34,532 bases of DNA. Origin: Rhodanobacter sp. (GTDB lineage Bacteria > Pseudomonadota > Gammaproteobacteria > Xanthomonadales > Rhodanobacteraceae). The notes beneath the pieces were generated by a model. That model was not told the origin of the DNA. It worked only from the letters and a program-made list of their open reading frames with translations, and did no database searches. The position numbers were made by a program, and so were the translations under genes. Each line of letters opens with the position of its first letter. Position 1 is the stretch's first letter. Location of the stretch: positions 1-34,532 of the forward strand of contig DZCM01000014.1 of NCBI GenBank assembly GCA_022730295.1, in the 5' to 3' direction. Below, in pieces: positions 24,919 through 34,149 of the stretch.

Positions 24919-25824
24919 ATGATCGATGTTGCCGCCGGCATCCTCAGCGACGCGGACGGGCGCGTATTGCTGATGCAGCGCCTGCCGGGCAAGCATCTCG
25001 CGGGCATGTGGGAATTCCCGGGCGGCAAGCTCGAGCCCGGCGAGAGCATCAAACATGCCTTGATCCGGGAGTTGTATGAAGAGCTCGGCATCGAGGTCCT
25101 GACGAGCGCGCCGCTCATTTCGCTGCCATGGCATTACCCGGACAAATCCGTGCGCCTGCATGCCTTGCGCGTCCTCGACTGGCGCGGCGAGCCGCGGGCG
25201 AGGGAAGGGCACCCATTGCGATGGGTGGCTTGCGACAACCTGGACGTCGCTGCGATGCCGGCGGCGGATGCCCCCATCGTGGCGGCATTGCGCTTGCCGG
25301 CGCAGTACGTCATTCTGGAAACCGTCCCGCCCGATTTGCGCGATCACGGCGCGGACACGCTGTTCCAGTTGCGCATGCCCGACGCGAGCCGGGACGAGGT
25401 TCGCGACGTCGCGCAGTGCATCCTGGCCGAATCCCCGGGTTTGCGCGCACGCCTGCTGCTCAACCACGACGTCGAACTTGCGCGCGAACTCGACCTTGGC
25501 GTGCACCTGCGCGCCGTGCAATTGCGGGAACTGTCCGCGCGGCCACTGCCGCCGGGCGCGTGGGTCGGCGCGTCCTGCCACGACACCGCCGAACTCGAGC
25601 GCGCCGCGAACATTGGCGCGGATTTCGCCACCTTGTCGCCGGTATGCGCAACGGCTTCGCACCCGCACGCCGTTCGATTGGGTTGGGATGGCTTCGCACG
25701 CCTCGTCGCCGATGCACGCCTGCCGGTGTATGCACTGGGTGGAGTCGGCCCCGGTGATCTGGCCGCGGCGAAGACGGCCGGCGCCCAGGGTGTTGCCGGC
25801 ATCCGCGCGTTCCAGGCGGCGTAG
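24919..25824 (+). CDS. Nudix hydrolase (MutT-like) fused to a ThiE-like domain
   Basis: 301 residues from the ATG at 24919 (MIDVAAGILSDADGRVLLMQ). Residues 1-125 are a MutT-type Nudix domain with the full box GKLEPGESIKHALIRELYEE plus LGI, and RLPGKHLAGMWEFPGGK as in 8-oxo-dGTP diphosphatases, which remove oxidised guanine nucleotides. Residues about 130-301 resemble thiamine phosphate synthase (TIM barrel): LFQLRMPDASRDEV, GVHLRAVQLRE, GASCHDTAELERAANIGADF and YALGGVGPGDLAAAKTAGAQ. Several ThiE active-site residues look altered (ATLSPVCAT where a GPVFPT-like loop is expected), so the second half may not make thiamine phosphate. Such fusions recur in gammaproteobacteria. The stop codon lies in a repeat. 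Confidence 0.88.
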   Translation: MIDVAAGILSDADGRVLLMQRLPGKHLAGMWEFPGGKLEPGESIKHALIRELYEELGIEVLTSAPLISLPWHYPDKSVRLHALRVLDWRGEPRAREGHPLRWVACDNLDVAAMPAADAPIVAALRLPAQYVILETVPPDLRDHGADTLFQLRMPDASRDEVRDVAQCILAESPGLRARLLLNHDVELARELDLGVHLRAVQLRELSARPLPPGAWVGASCHDTAELERAANIGADFATLSPVCATASHPHAVRLGWDGFARLVADARLPVYALGGVGPGDLAAAKTAGAQGVAGIRAFQAA

Positions 25825-25893
25825 GAGCGCCCGAAGGCGCGACACGAATTTGCGACGCCGCCGCATGATGGTCGCGGCTTCCGCCGCTCCTAC
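25821..25893. repeat. REP pair between convergent genes, supplying both stop codons
   Basis: GTAGGAGCG (25821-25829 region) and CGCTCCTAC (25885-25893) are inverted ends, with inner arms CCGAAGGCGCGAC and GTCGCGGCTTCCG. This is the REP family with GTAGGAGCG ends that I know from Pseudomonas and Xanthomonadales. The TAG at 25822-25824 ends the Nudix-ThiE frame, and CTA at 25890-25892 (TAG on the minus strand) ends coaE. Confidence 0.85.
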
Positions 25894-26546
25894 CGTGGAC
25901 GCGTTGGCGGCGGCATCTTTGCCGTCGCCAGCTGCAAGTACCGCGCATGCAAGGCTGCCACCTGTGCATCCAGCGCGGTCTCCTCGCCATCGTTGACGAT
26001 CACGTCATCGGCGATGGCCAGGCGTTGCGCGCGCGTGGACTGCGCCGCCAGCATCTGCCCGGCATGTTTCCTGCTGACGCCATCACGCGTCATCAGTCGC
26101 TGGGTCCGCGCCGCTTCTGGAGCATCCACCAGCAGCACCCGATCCACCCAGTCGTATTGGTCGCGATTCTCGACCAGCAGCGGAATCGCGAGGATGCAAT
26201 ATGCCCCCCGATCCATGCCGACCCGGCGCCGCAGCCACGCGCGCACCCGCGGGTGGATGATCTGCTCCAGTTGCCGGCGCGCGTCTGCATCGGCGAACAC
26301 GCGCTCGCGTAGCGCACGGCGATCCAGTGACCCGTCTGCCTGCAACACTTCGGCGCCGAACGTGAATTCGATTTCTGCGAGTGCCGCCGAGTTCGGTGTC
26401 ACCACGTCGCGCGCGGCGACATCGGCGTCGTACACGTGGATGCCGAGCGCTTCGAAACCCCGCGCCACGGCGCTCTTGCCCGCGGCGACGCCGCCGGTGA
26501 GGGCGATCACGTAATGCCTGAAACCGGGGTCAGAGCCACTCTTCAA
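25890..26546 (-). CDS. coaE: Dephospho-CoA kinase
   Basis: 218 residues. P-loop in ALTGGVAAGKSAVARGFEAL, the substrate segment VYDADVAARDVV, then IIHPRVRAWLRRRVG, the PLLVENRDQYDWVDRVLLVD core and the CoaE-typical tail IADDVIVNDGE. It phosphorylates dephospho-CoA at the ribose 3'-OH, the last step of coenzyme A synthesis. The ATG at 26546 gives the leader MKSGSDPGFRHY, encoded by a sequence (GGGGTCAGAGCC-like) common as a dispersed repeat; an in-frame GTG just before VIALTGG is a possible start, so the N-terminus is uncertain. In many gammaproteobacteria coaE follows pilD; here one gene separates them. Confidence 0.94.
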   Translation of the reverse strand: MKSGSDPGFRHYVIALTGGVAAGKSAVARGFEALGIHVYDADVAARDVVTPNSAALAEIEFTFGAEVLQADGSLDRRALRERVFADADARRQLEQIIHPRVRAWLRRRVGMDRGAYCILAIPLLVENRDQYDWVDRVLLVDAPEAARTQRLMTRDGVSRKHAGQMLAAQSTRAQRLAIADDVIVNDGEETALDAQVAALHARYLQLATAKMPPPTRPR

Positions 26547-26603
26547 TTCGGCGCCCAGCCGTTGCGGGAGCGGGCCGGAAGATGACGCTGGCCCTGGATT
26601 GAA

Positions 26604-28352
26604 TCACGGCTCGTCGCTCGCGGACGAGCTCGCCTCGACCCGGCCGCACGCCTTGTCGATGCGCGCCGTATCGAAGTCGATGTGCTCGGTCTGCGCCACC
26701 CAGCGCGTGTGGTAGTGCCACGCCGGGCTGAACAGGCTCCAGGTTGGATCGTCCGATGGAAAAGAAATGCCAGCCATGCCGATCAACGACTCGAAGGTAT
26801 CGGCCGAAAGCGTGCGCTTGCCCGCATTGGACTTCAAGGCGGCCACGCGTTCGGGGAAGTCGCGGGCGTACGCGTTCGAATACCAGAACAGCGCGGGGAT
26901 TTCATACTCGGGCAGCGTGCCAACGCCGTGACCTTCCCTGTCGCAGGTTGGCGTCGGGATCAATTCACCGTGGTCGGACTCGAACCACAACGCGGTGACC
27001 GCGCCGCTGTCCTTCAGTACGCCGATGACCTGCGCGAGCACGTGGTCGGTGTACAAGATCGAATTGTCGTAAGCGTTGCGTGCACGTTCGATGTGCGTGC
27101 CGTCGCCCGGCGGCGAAGTCTGCGTCGGCCGCCAACGCTCGAAGGCCGGCGGGTAGCGGTAGTCGTATTTCACATGGCTGCCCATCATGTGCAGCACGAT
27201 GAAAAGGTCGTGGTTGGATTTCGCCAGCGCGTCCTTCAAGGGTTGCACCAGATCACCGTCGTAGCTGCCGGGTGCCGTCCACGAGGCGTGGTTCAGCCAC
27301 TCGACATGTTGCGCCTCGTAGGCATACATCGACACCGGCGAATCGAATTCGCCGATCGCTTGCTGGTTCGAGATCCAGTATGTCTCGTAGCCCGCTTCCT
27401 GCATGGCACGCAGGATCGATGCCTCGTGCCACGGTGCGTTCCAGGCCATCGCCGGTTTGCGCCGCGTCAGGATCATCGGGATCGCCGCGATCGACTCCGG
27501 CCAGCTGGTAATGAAGCGCGTGATCGGCACGACGTTCGGCAACTTGGAAAGTTCGGGATTGGTTGCGCGCGGGTAGCCGAACAACTGCCAGTTGGCGCGA
27601 CGGCTGCTTTCGCCGATCACCAGCACGTAGACCTGGCGCTGGTGCAGGGGCGCGCCGATGCGCTGCGCATGGAAACGGAAGTTCTTGAATTGCGCCGCTT
27701 CGCTGCGCATCTGTTTCCACTCGCGCCGGTACTCGACCACGCGGGGGATCACGCCGAACGGGAATCCATCCGCGAAGGAATTGCCCCACACGGTCAGCCC
27801 ACTCGAAGCGTTCGAGGCAGCACTGCTGGCGCGGGCATGCCGGGGCGCAGCGAGGTCCATGCCGAGCGTCACCAGCAACGCCACAATACCGGCGCCAAGC
27901 ACGGTCGCACGCGTCCAGCCACGCCAGCGCAGTCCGGCGTGCCGATTCGACCACGCCGCCAGCAACGCAATCGCGAGCGCGAGCGCCAGCGCGAGCGCGA
28001 GTGGTGCCAGCAGGTGGCCGAAATACTCGCGCGCTTCCAGCGGGTTGGTTGCCACGATCGTCGCGATAATCTGCGCCGAGGTCGGGTGGTGGTACTGCGC
28101 GACGTAGAACGCTTCCAGCGGCGCCAACAGCGCGAACGGCGCCAGCAGCAGGCAGGCCAGCCACGGCCAGCGCCCCAGCAACGCGAACAACACTGCGAGC
28201 GCCGCCAGCGGCAGCACCAGCGCAGCGATCCAGACCGGTGCGGAGTGATCGTGCCAGAGCCACGCCAGGTTCGGGAGCATCAGCAACAGGAGCAACAGCG
28301 CGATCGCGGCCAGCGCCAGCTTGCGCGTCGTGGCGGGGGCGGGGCGCTTCAT
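26604..28352 (-). CDS. Phosphoethanolamine transferase (EptA/CptA-like), coupled to pilD
   Basis: 582 residues from the ATG at 28352, overlapping the pilD stop as ATGA; a longer frame to 28979 is the antisense-like extension inside pilD and is rejected. Residues 1-160 contain about five membrane helices (e.g. LALAAIALLLLLLMLPNLAW). The periplasmic alkaline-phosphatase-fold domain has YVLVIGESSRRANWQLFGYP, with the nucleophile at Ser249 or Ser250 after Glu248, and the metal-site motif FESDHGELIPTPTCDREGHG. Family members move phosphoethanolamine from phosphatidylethanolamine to lipid A or core sugars (EptA, EptC/CptA) or to pilin (Neisseria PptA). Ser in place of the EptA Thr points to the CptA-like branch. 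Its position between pilD and coaE suggests a pilus-related acceptor, which is inference. Confidence 0.85.
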   Translation of the reverse strand: MKRPAPATTRKLALAAIALLLLLLMLPNLAWLWHDHSAPVWIAALVLPLAALAVLFALLGRWPWLACLLLAPFALLAPLEAFYVAQYHHPTSAQIIATIVATNPLEAREYFGHLLAPLALALALALAIALLAAWSNRHAGLRWRGWTRATVLGAGIVALLVTLGMDLAAPRHARASSAASNASSGLTVWGNSFADGFPFGVIPRVVEYRREWKQMRSEAAQFKNFRFHAQRIGAPLHQRQVYVLVIGESSRRANWQLFGYPRATNPELSKLPNVVPITRFITSWPESIAAIPMILTRRKPAMAWNAPWHEASILRAMQEAGYETYWISNQQAIGEFDSPVSMYAYEAQHVEWLNHASWTAPGSYDGDLVQPLKDALAKSNHDLFIVLHMMGSHVKYDYRYPPAFERWRPTQTSPPGDGTHIERARNAYDNSILYTDHVLAQVIGVLKDSGAVTALWFESDHGELIPTPTCDREGHGVGTLPEYEIPALFWYSNAYARDFPERVAALKSNAGKRTLSADTFESLIGMAGISFPSDDPTWSLFSPAWHYHTRWVAQTEHIDFDTARIDKACGRVEASSSASDEP

Positions 28353-29215
28353 GGGCTGCCGGCAAGATGCAAATAAACGTTCAAGATTTCGTGGCCTGCC
28401 ACCAGCCAGACCCACATCGCGATCGCGAGGAATGGCCCGAACGAGAACGGTACCGAGCGGTCTTGCCCGCGCGCGCGCAGCAGGATCGTGCCGATGATCG
28501 AGCCAGACAGCGCGGCGATGATGATGACGGGCAGCAGGGCGGCGTAGCCGAGCCACGCGCCCGCGGCGGCGAAAAGTTTGAAGTCGCCGTAGCCCATGCC
28601 TTCCTTGCCGGTGGCGAGTTTGAAGATCCAGTACACGCTCCACAGCGCAAGGTAGCCCGCGGCGGCGCCGATCACGGCATGGCGGGTGCCGGCAAACAGC
28701 GGCACCAGCGATATCAGCAAGCCCAGCCACAGCAGCGGCAGGGTCAATGAATCCGGCAACAGTTGTGTGCGGAAGTCGATGCCCGCGGCGGCGATCAAGA
28801 ACCAGGTAAAGATCAGCCCCGCCGCGGCTTGCCAGGTTGCACCGAACTTCCACACCACAATGGCACTGGCGATGGCGCACAACAATTCCACCAGCGGGTA
28901 CTGTGCGGAGACCGGTGCCTTGCAATAGCGGCAGTGCCCGTGCAGCAGCAACCATGAAAGCAGCGGGATGTTGTCCCACGCCGCCAGCGGGTGCTTGCAG
29001 TGAGGGCAGTGCGAGCCCTTGCGCGCGAGATCCGGTGGCGCCGGCGTCGAATCCGGTTCAAGTTCAAGCAGCTCGCGCGCGTCGCGCTTCCAGAACCATT
29101 CCATCCGCGCTGGCAGGCGCAGAATCACGACGTTGAGGAAGCTGCCGACGATCAGGCCAAGCACGCCGGCCGCGGCGATCCAGATCGCGAGGGGCAGGCC
29201 TACCAGACTCAGCAT
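28349..29215 (-). CDS. pilD: Prepilin peptidase / N-methyltransferase
   Basis: 288 residues, a typical length. The N-terminal cytosolic loop carries the zinc-binding tetracysteine pattern (CPHCKHP... HCRYCKAPVSAQYPLVELL). The aspartyl protease residues sit in AAGIDFRTQLLPD and GMGYGDFKLFAA, giving the type IV prepilin peptidase fold with about eight membrane helices. PilD cleaves the short leader of prepilins and methylates the new N-terminal Phe at the inner membrane; it often serves type II secretion as well. It lies in the pilB-pilC-pilD operon and its stop overlaps the transferase start. 145 bp of palindromic repeats separate it from pilC. Confidence 0.96.
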   Translation of the reverse strand: MLSLVGLPLAIWIAAAGVLGLIVGSFLNVVILRLPARMEWFWKRDARELLELEPDSTPAPPDLARKGSHCPHCKHPLAAWDNIPLLSWLLLHGHCRYCKAPVSAQYPLVELLCAIASAIVVWKFGATWQAAAGLIFTWFLIAAAGIDFRTQLLPDSLTLPLLWLGLLISLVPLFAGTRHAVIGAAAGYLALWSVYWIFKLATGKEGMGYGDFKLFAAAGAWLGYAALLPVIIIAALSGSIIGTILLRARGQDRSVPFSFGPFLAIAMWVWLVAGHEILNVYLHLAGSP

Positions 29216-29216
29216 C

Positions 29217-29350
29217 CCTCTCCCTCCGGGAGAGGGTGGCGCGAAGCGCCGGGTGAGGGTTCGGGCCTTGTCGACAGCACAGATAGTTCCATCGTTGGAT
29301 GCCGCAAGTGGCGTACCCTCACCCCTGCCCCTCTCCCGAGGGGAGAGGGG
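29217..29350. repeat. CCCTCTCCC-type REP pair between pilC and pilD
   Basis: Stem CCCTCTCCC/GGGAGAGGG (29217-29237) followed by a GGGTGAGGGT tail faces an inverted second copy, ACCCTCACCCC then CCCCTCTCCC/GGGAGAGGGG (29328-29350). This is a bipartite REP layout with about 75 bp between stems. It sits within a presumed polycistronic mRNA. Confidence 0.9.
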
Positions 29351-29360
29351 TCCCGGGCCG

Positions 29361-30632
29361 TCAGAACGTGCCAGCCAACTTGAAGATCGGCAGGTACAAC
29401 GCGATCACCATGCCGCCCACCAGGATGCCGATGATCACCATGATCAGCGGCTCCAGCAGGGTGGACAGGGTATCCACCGCGTTGCTGACTTCCTCTTCGT
29501 AGAACTCGGCCACCTTGAACAGCATCGAGTCCAGTGCGCCGGATTCCTCGCCGATCGACACCATCTGGGTGACCATGTTCGGAAACAGGTTGGTCTGTGC
29601 CATCGCCAGATGCAGTTGGTGGCCCACGGCCACATCGTCGCGCATCTTCTTGATCGCTTGCCCGTAGGTGACGCTGCCGGTGGCACCCGCCACGGAATCG
29701 AGGGCCTCGACCAGCGGCACGCCGGCGTGGAAGGTGACACCCAGCGTGCGCGCGAAGCGCGCGATCGCGGACTGGCGCAGGATGTTGCCGATGATCGGAA
29801 TTTTCAGCGACAGGCGATCCACCGTGTGTGCGAAACTCGTCGAGCGCTTGTAGGCCATCACGATGCCGACGATGGCCGCAATCAGGACGATGATGAACGG
29901 TGCCCAGTAACTCTGCATGAACTCCGACAAGTTGACCACCATCTGGGTGAATGCCGGCAGCGCCACGCCCGCGCCCTGGAACACGCCCTGGAACACGGGT
30001 ACCACGAACACCAGCAGGATCAGCATCACCAAGAAGGCCACCACCATCACCATCGCCGGATAGAACAGCGCCTTCTTGATCTTGCCCTTGATGCTCTCGA
30101 TGCGTTCCTTGTAGGTGGCCACCGTGTCGAGCACGGTGTCGAGCACGCCTGCGGATTCACCCGCGCGGACCAGGTTGCGATACAGCTCGTCGAACTGCAC
30201 CGGGTATTTGGCCATCGATTCGTGCAGCGCCGAACCGCCTTCGATATTCTGCTTGACGTCGGTCAGCATGTTCTTGAAGCGCACGTTGCGCTGACCGCCG
30301 GCGATGATCTCGAAGGCCTGCACCATCGGCACGCCGGCCGCCATCATGGTGGCGATCTGGCGGCTGAAGATGGCCACGTCGCGGGGTTTCACGCGCGAAC
30401 CGGCCGAGCCGAACAGCGGCTTGGGTTTTTCCTTGACCGCCTGCGGGTTCATGCCCTGGCGCCGCAGTTCCGCCTTGACCAGGCTCGCATTGCGCGCCTG
30501 CATCTCGCCCTTCATCTTGACGCCGCGCTTGTCCAGCGCAACCCATTCGTACACGGTCAGTTGCTTGACCGCTGAGCGGGCGGCGCCGACGTTGGCGGTG
30601 TTCGATTTGCTTGCGACAGTGGCGGTGGGCAT
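29361..30632 (-). CDS. pilC: Type IV pilus inner-membrane platform protein PilC
   Basis: 423 residues (usual 400-420). After a basic, Ala-rich start (MPTATVASKSNTANVGAARS) comes YEWVALDKRGVKMKGEMQAR, then two GspF/PilC domains: about 90-215 (DVAIFSRQIATMMAAGVPMV, AGESAGVLDTVLDTVATYKE) and about 295-418 (RFARTLGVTFHAGVPLVEAL, MVSIGEESGALDSMLFKVAE). Membrane helices fall near 195-215, 245-265 and at the C-terminus (LIMVIIGILVGGMVIALYLP). PilC connects the cytosolic ATPases PilB and PilT to the growing fibre. It is the second gene of the operon, flanked on both sides by repeats. Confidence 0.96.
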   Translation of the reverse strand: MPTATVASKSNTANVGAARSAVKQLTVYEWVALDKRGVKMKGEMQARNASLVKAELRRQGMNPQAVKEKPKPLFGSAGSRVKPRDVAIFSRQIATMMAAGVPMVQAFEIIAGGQRNVRFKNMLTDVKQNIEGGSALHESMAKYPVQFDELYRNLVRAGESAGVLDTVLDTVATYKERIESIKGKIKKALFYPAMVMVVAFLVMLILLVFVVPVFQGVFQGAGVALPAFTQMVVNLSEFMQSYWAPFIIVLIAAIVGIVMAYKRSTSFAHTVDRLSLKIPIIGNILRQSAIARFARTLGVTFHAGVPLVEALDSVAGATGSVTYGQAIKKMRDDVAVGHQLHLAMAQTNLFPNMVTQMVSIGEESGALDSMLFKVAEFYEEEVSNAVDTLSTLLEPLIMVIIGILVGGMVIALYLPIFKLAGTF

Positions 30633-30659
30633 GAACGTGTTCCCCGATCAGATAATGAG

Positions 30660-30767
30660 CCCCTCTCCCATCGGGAGAGGGGTTGGGGTGAGGGTACGCG
30701 TCTCGCGTGATGCCGAACCCTCACCCGCCCCGCTTGTGGCGGGGCACCCCCTCCCGCAGGGAGAGGG
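30660..30767. repeat. CCCTCTCCC-type REP pair between pilB and pilC
   Basis: CCCCTCTCCC/GGGAGAGGGG (30660-30682) with tail TTGGGGTGAGGGT faces an inverted copy that has an added stem GCCCCGC/GCGGGGC (30727-30745) and an imperfect CCCTCCCGCAGGGAG stem. It fills nearly all of the 146-bp gap; the pilC ribosome site must lie in the 27 bp left. Confidence 0.9.
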
Positions 30768-30778
30768 ATTGATTGCGT

Positions 30779-32512
<1,734 letters not shown>

Positions 32513-32656
32513 GAATGTCGTCCAAACCCCCGAATCGCAAGCTGAATGTAGCGCAAAACCAGGCGTTTGGGCAGGGTGGGGCGAGAACCGTGTCCCAAAT
32601 CACGGCAGCAGGCTGCCCGATTCGTGACAAGCCCGCGGCGCCGCTACGCCAAAACC

Positions 32657-32983
32657 CATCCCCCTCGGTCCCCCTTCCTGCGGAAGGGGGAGGAGCGAGT
32701 GCTGCTTCGCCGTCGCCGCGGCGCGACCCCCATCGGAACGAAGGGGGTCGCGCCGCAGGCGCGGGGGGATGTCGCCGCAGGCGCTCACACCATTTCGCGC
32801 AAGCGACCTGCCGGCGTTGCCGCGAGACCAACAGGCCATCCCCCTCAATCCCCCTTCGCAAGCGAAGGGGGAAATAAAGCTCACCCCCTTCGGAACGAAG
32901 GGGGTCGCGCCGCAGGCGCGGGGGGATGTCGCCGCAGGCGAAAGGGATGTCGCCGCAGGCGCGGGGGGACGTTGCCGCATGCG
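32657..32983. repeat. Large composite array of GAAGGGGG-type repeats upstream of pilB
   Basis: The 502-bp divergent gap between pilB and the glycosyltransferase has no gene. It holds stems at about 32670-32690 (CCCCCTTCC/GGAAGGGGG) and 32850-32871 (CCCCCTTCGC/GCGAAGGGGG), two exact copies of a 39-bp stem-plus-tail unit (32736-32774, 32893-32931), and a short tandem of GGGATGTCGCCGCAGGCG (about 32922-32960, degenerate to 32983). Promoters for pilB should lie in 32513-32656, but none was clear by eye. Confidence 0.9.
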
Positions 32984-33014
32984 CTAAGATGCCCCGAACC
33001 CAAGGGGGAAAGCC

Positions 33015-33863
33015 TTGCTCAGCATCATCCTGCCGGCCAAGAACGAAGCCGCCGCGCTCGCGGATCTTCTGCCCAGGCTGCGTGCGGCGCAGCCGGATGC
33101 GGAAATCATCGTTTCCGACGATGGCTCCACCGATCACACCGCTGAGTTGTGCGAGGAACACGGCATCCGCCGTGTCGGCACCCCTTACTCGATGGGTAAC
33201 GGCGCCGCCATCAAGCGCGGCGCGCGCGCGGCGCACGGCGATATTTTGGTGTTCATGGACGCCGACGGTCAACACGATCCAGCAGACGTCGCACGCTTGC
33301 TTGCCAAGCTCGACGAAGGCTACGACATGGTGGTCGGCGCCCGCGGCTGGGGCGACCAGGCCGGCGTCGGCCGCGGTATTGCCAACACCTTCTACAACTG
33401 GCTGGCATCGCGGATGACTGGCCATCCAATTGCCGACCTCACATCCGGGTTCCGGGCGGCGCGCGCGGACAAGTTCCGTGAGTTCATCCACCTGCTGCCG
33501 AATGGATTTTCGTACCCCACCACCAGCACCATGGCATTTTTCCGCAGCGGCTACCCCGTCGCCTACGTGCCCATCAAGGCCGCCGAGCGCATCGGTCGGA
33601 GCCACATCAAACCGGTGCGCGACGGCCTGCGCTTCCTGCTGATCATCTTCAAGATCGCCACCCTGTACGCGCCGCTGAAGTTGTTCGTGCCAACCTCCGT
33701 GGTGATCTTCCTGCTGGGTGTCGCGTATTACCTCTACACCTTCCTTGAGTTCCACCGCCTCAGCCTCGTGAGTGCGGCGTTGTGGAGCGCCGCCGTGATC
33801 ATCTTCCTGATCGGGCTGATTTCCGAGCAGATCACGTCCCTGACCTATCGGCGCGATGCGTGA
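33015..33863 (+). CDS. Family 2 glycosyltransferase, polyprenol-phosphate type with two C-terminal membrane helices
   Basis: 282 residues from a TTG at 33015 with AAGGGGGAAAG just upstream; the fold begins directly (LSIILPAKNEAAALADLLPR). GT-A motifs: IIVSDDGSTDHTAELC, YSMGNGAAIKRGARAAHGDI, the metal-binding Asp82-Ala-Asp84 (FMDADGQHDPADVARLL), then ADLTSGFRAARADKF. Two membrane helices end the protein (FVPTSVVIFLLGVAYYLYTF; LWSAAVIIFLIGLISEQITS). This layout is that of DPM1/ArnC-like enzymes, which load a sugar from a nucleotide donor onto undecaprenyl phosphate for later transfer in the periplasm. The sugar and acceptor cannot be read from sequence. It diverges from pilB across a repeat array and runs toward the toxin-antitoxin genes. 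Confidence 0.88.
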   Translation: MLSIILPAKNEAAALADLLPRLRAAQPDAEIIVSDDGSTDHTAELCEEHGIRRVGTPYSMGNGAAIKRGARAAHGDILVFMDADGQHDPADVARLLAKLDEGYDMVVGARGWGDQAGVGRGIANTFYNWLASRMTGHPIADLTSGFRAARADKFREFIHLLPNGFSYPTTSTMAFFRSGYPVAYVPIKAAERIGRSHIKPVRDGLRFLLIIFKIATLYAPLKLFVPTSVVIFLLGVAYYLYTFLEFHRLSLVSAALWSAAVIIFLIGLISEQITSLTYRRDA

Positions 33864-33873
33864 CGCGATTGAC

Positions 33874-33891
33874 TTGGTCTACTTGGTGGAC
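33874..33891 (+). promoter_or_regulatory. Tandem 9-bp direct repeat upstream of the antitoxin gene
   Basis: TTGGTCTAC (33874-33882) is followed at once by TTGGTGGAC (33883-33891), 7 of 9 bases identical, ending 12 bp before the antitoxin ATG. Phd/VapB-type antitoxins repress their own promoters, so this is a candidate operator. No ribosome site is visible between it and the ATG, so the mRNA may be leaderless or nearly so. Confidence 0.4.
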
Positions 33892-33903
33892 TAACGTCAT
33901 GCC

Positions 33904-34149
33904 ATGAACGAAATCATCAATGTCCACGAAGCCAAGACCCACCTCTCGCGGCTGCTCGACAAGGCCCATGCCGGCGAAGAAATCGTGCTGAGCAAGGCCG
34001 GAAAACCTTATGCGCGCTTGGTGCCGCTGAAACCTGGGCCTGCCCGAAAACGCGAGCTGGGTTTCCTCAAGGGCTACCACCTGGATGAGAGTTTTTTCGA
34101 TCCGCTGCCCGAAGAAGAACTCGCCAGGTGGGAAGGTCGCGGCAAGTGA
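33904..34149 (+). CDS. Phd/YefM-family antitoxin
   Basis: 81 residues. The N-terminal DNA-binding and dimerisation part has the family pattern INVHEAKTHLSRLLDKAHAG, then EEIVLSKAGKPYARLVPL. The C-terminal tail (LDESFFDPLPEEELARWEGR) is acidic and should wrap over the toxin's active site. The next gene starts inside this stop codon (GTGA overlap), the usual antitoxin-first order. The protein would neutralise the PIN toxin and repress the operon, probably through the direct repeat just upstream. The gene follows the glycosyltransferase by 40 bp but has its own regulatory-looking sequence, so it is likely an independent unit. Confidence 0.9.
   Translation: MNEIINVHEAKTHLSRLLDKAHAGEEIVLSKAGKPYARLVPLKPGPARKRELGFLKGYHLDESFFDPLPEEELARWEGRGK

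Noticed and set aside
28353..28979. N-terminal extension of the phosphoethanolamine transferase
   Set aside because: It lies out of frame inside pilD and does not resemble the family; the ATG at 28352 starts directly before the first membrane helix.
32513..33000. Short open frames within the repeat array upstream of pilB
   Set aside because: They are translations of palindromic repeats (Pro/Arg/Gly-rich) with no ribosome site or family resemblance.
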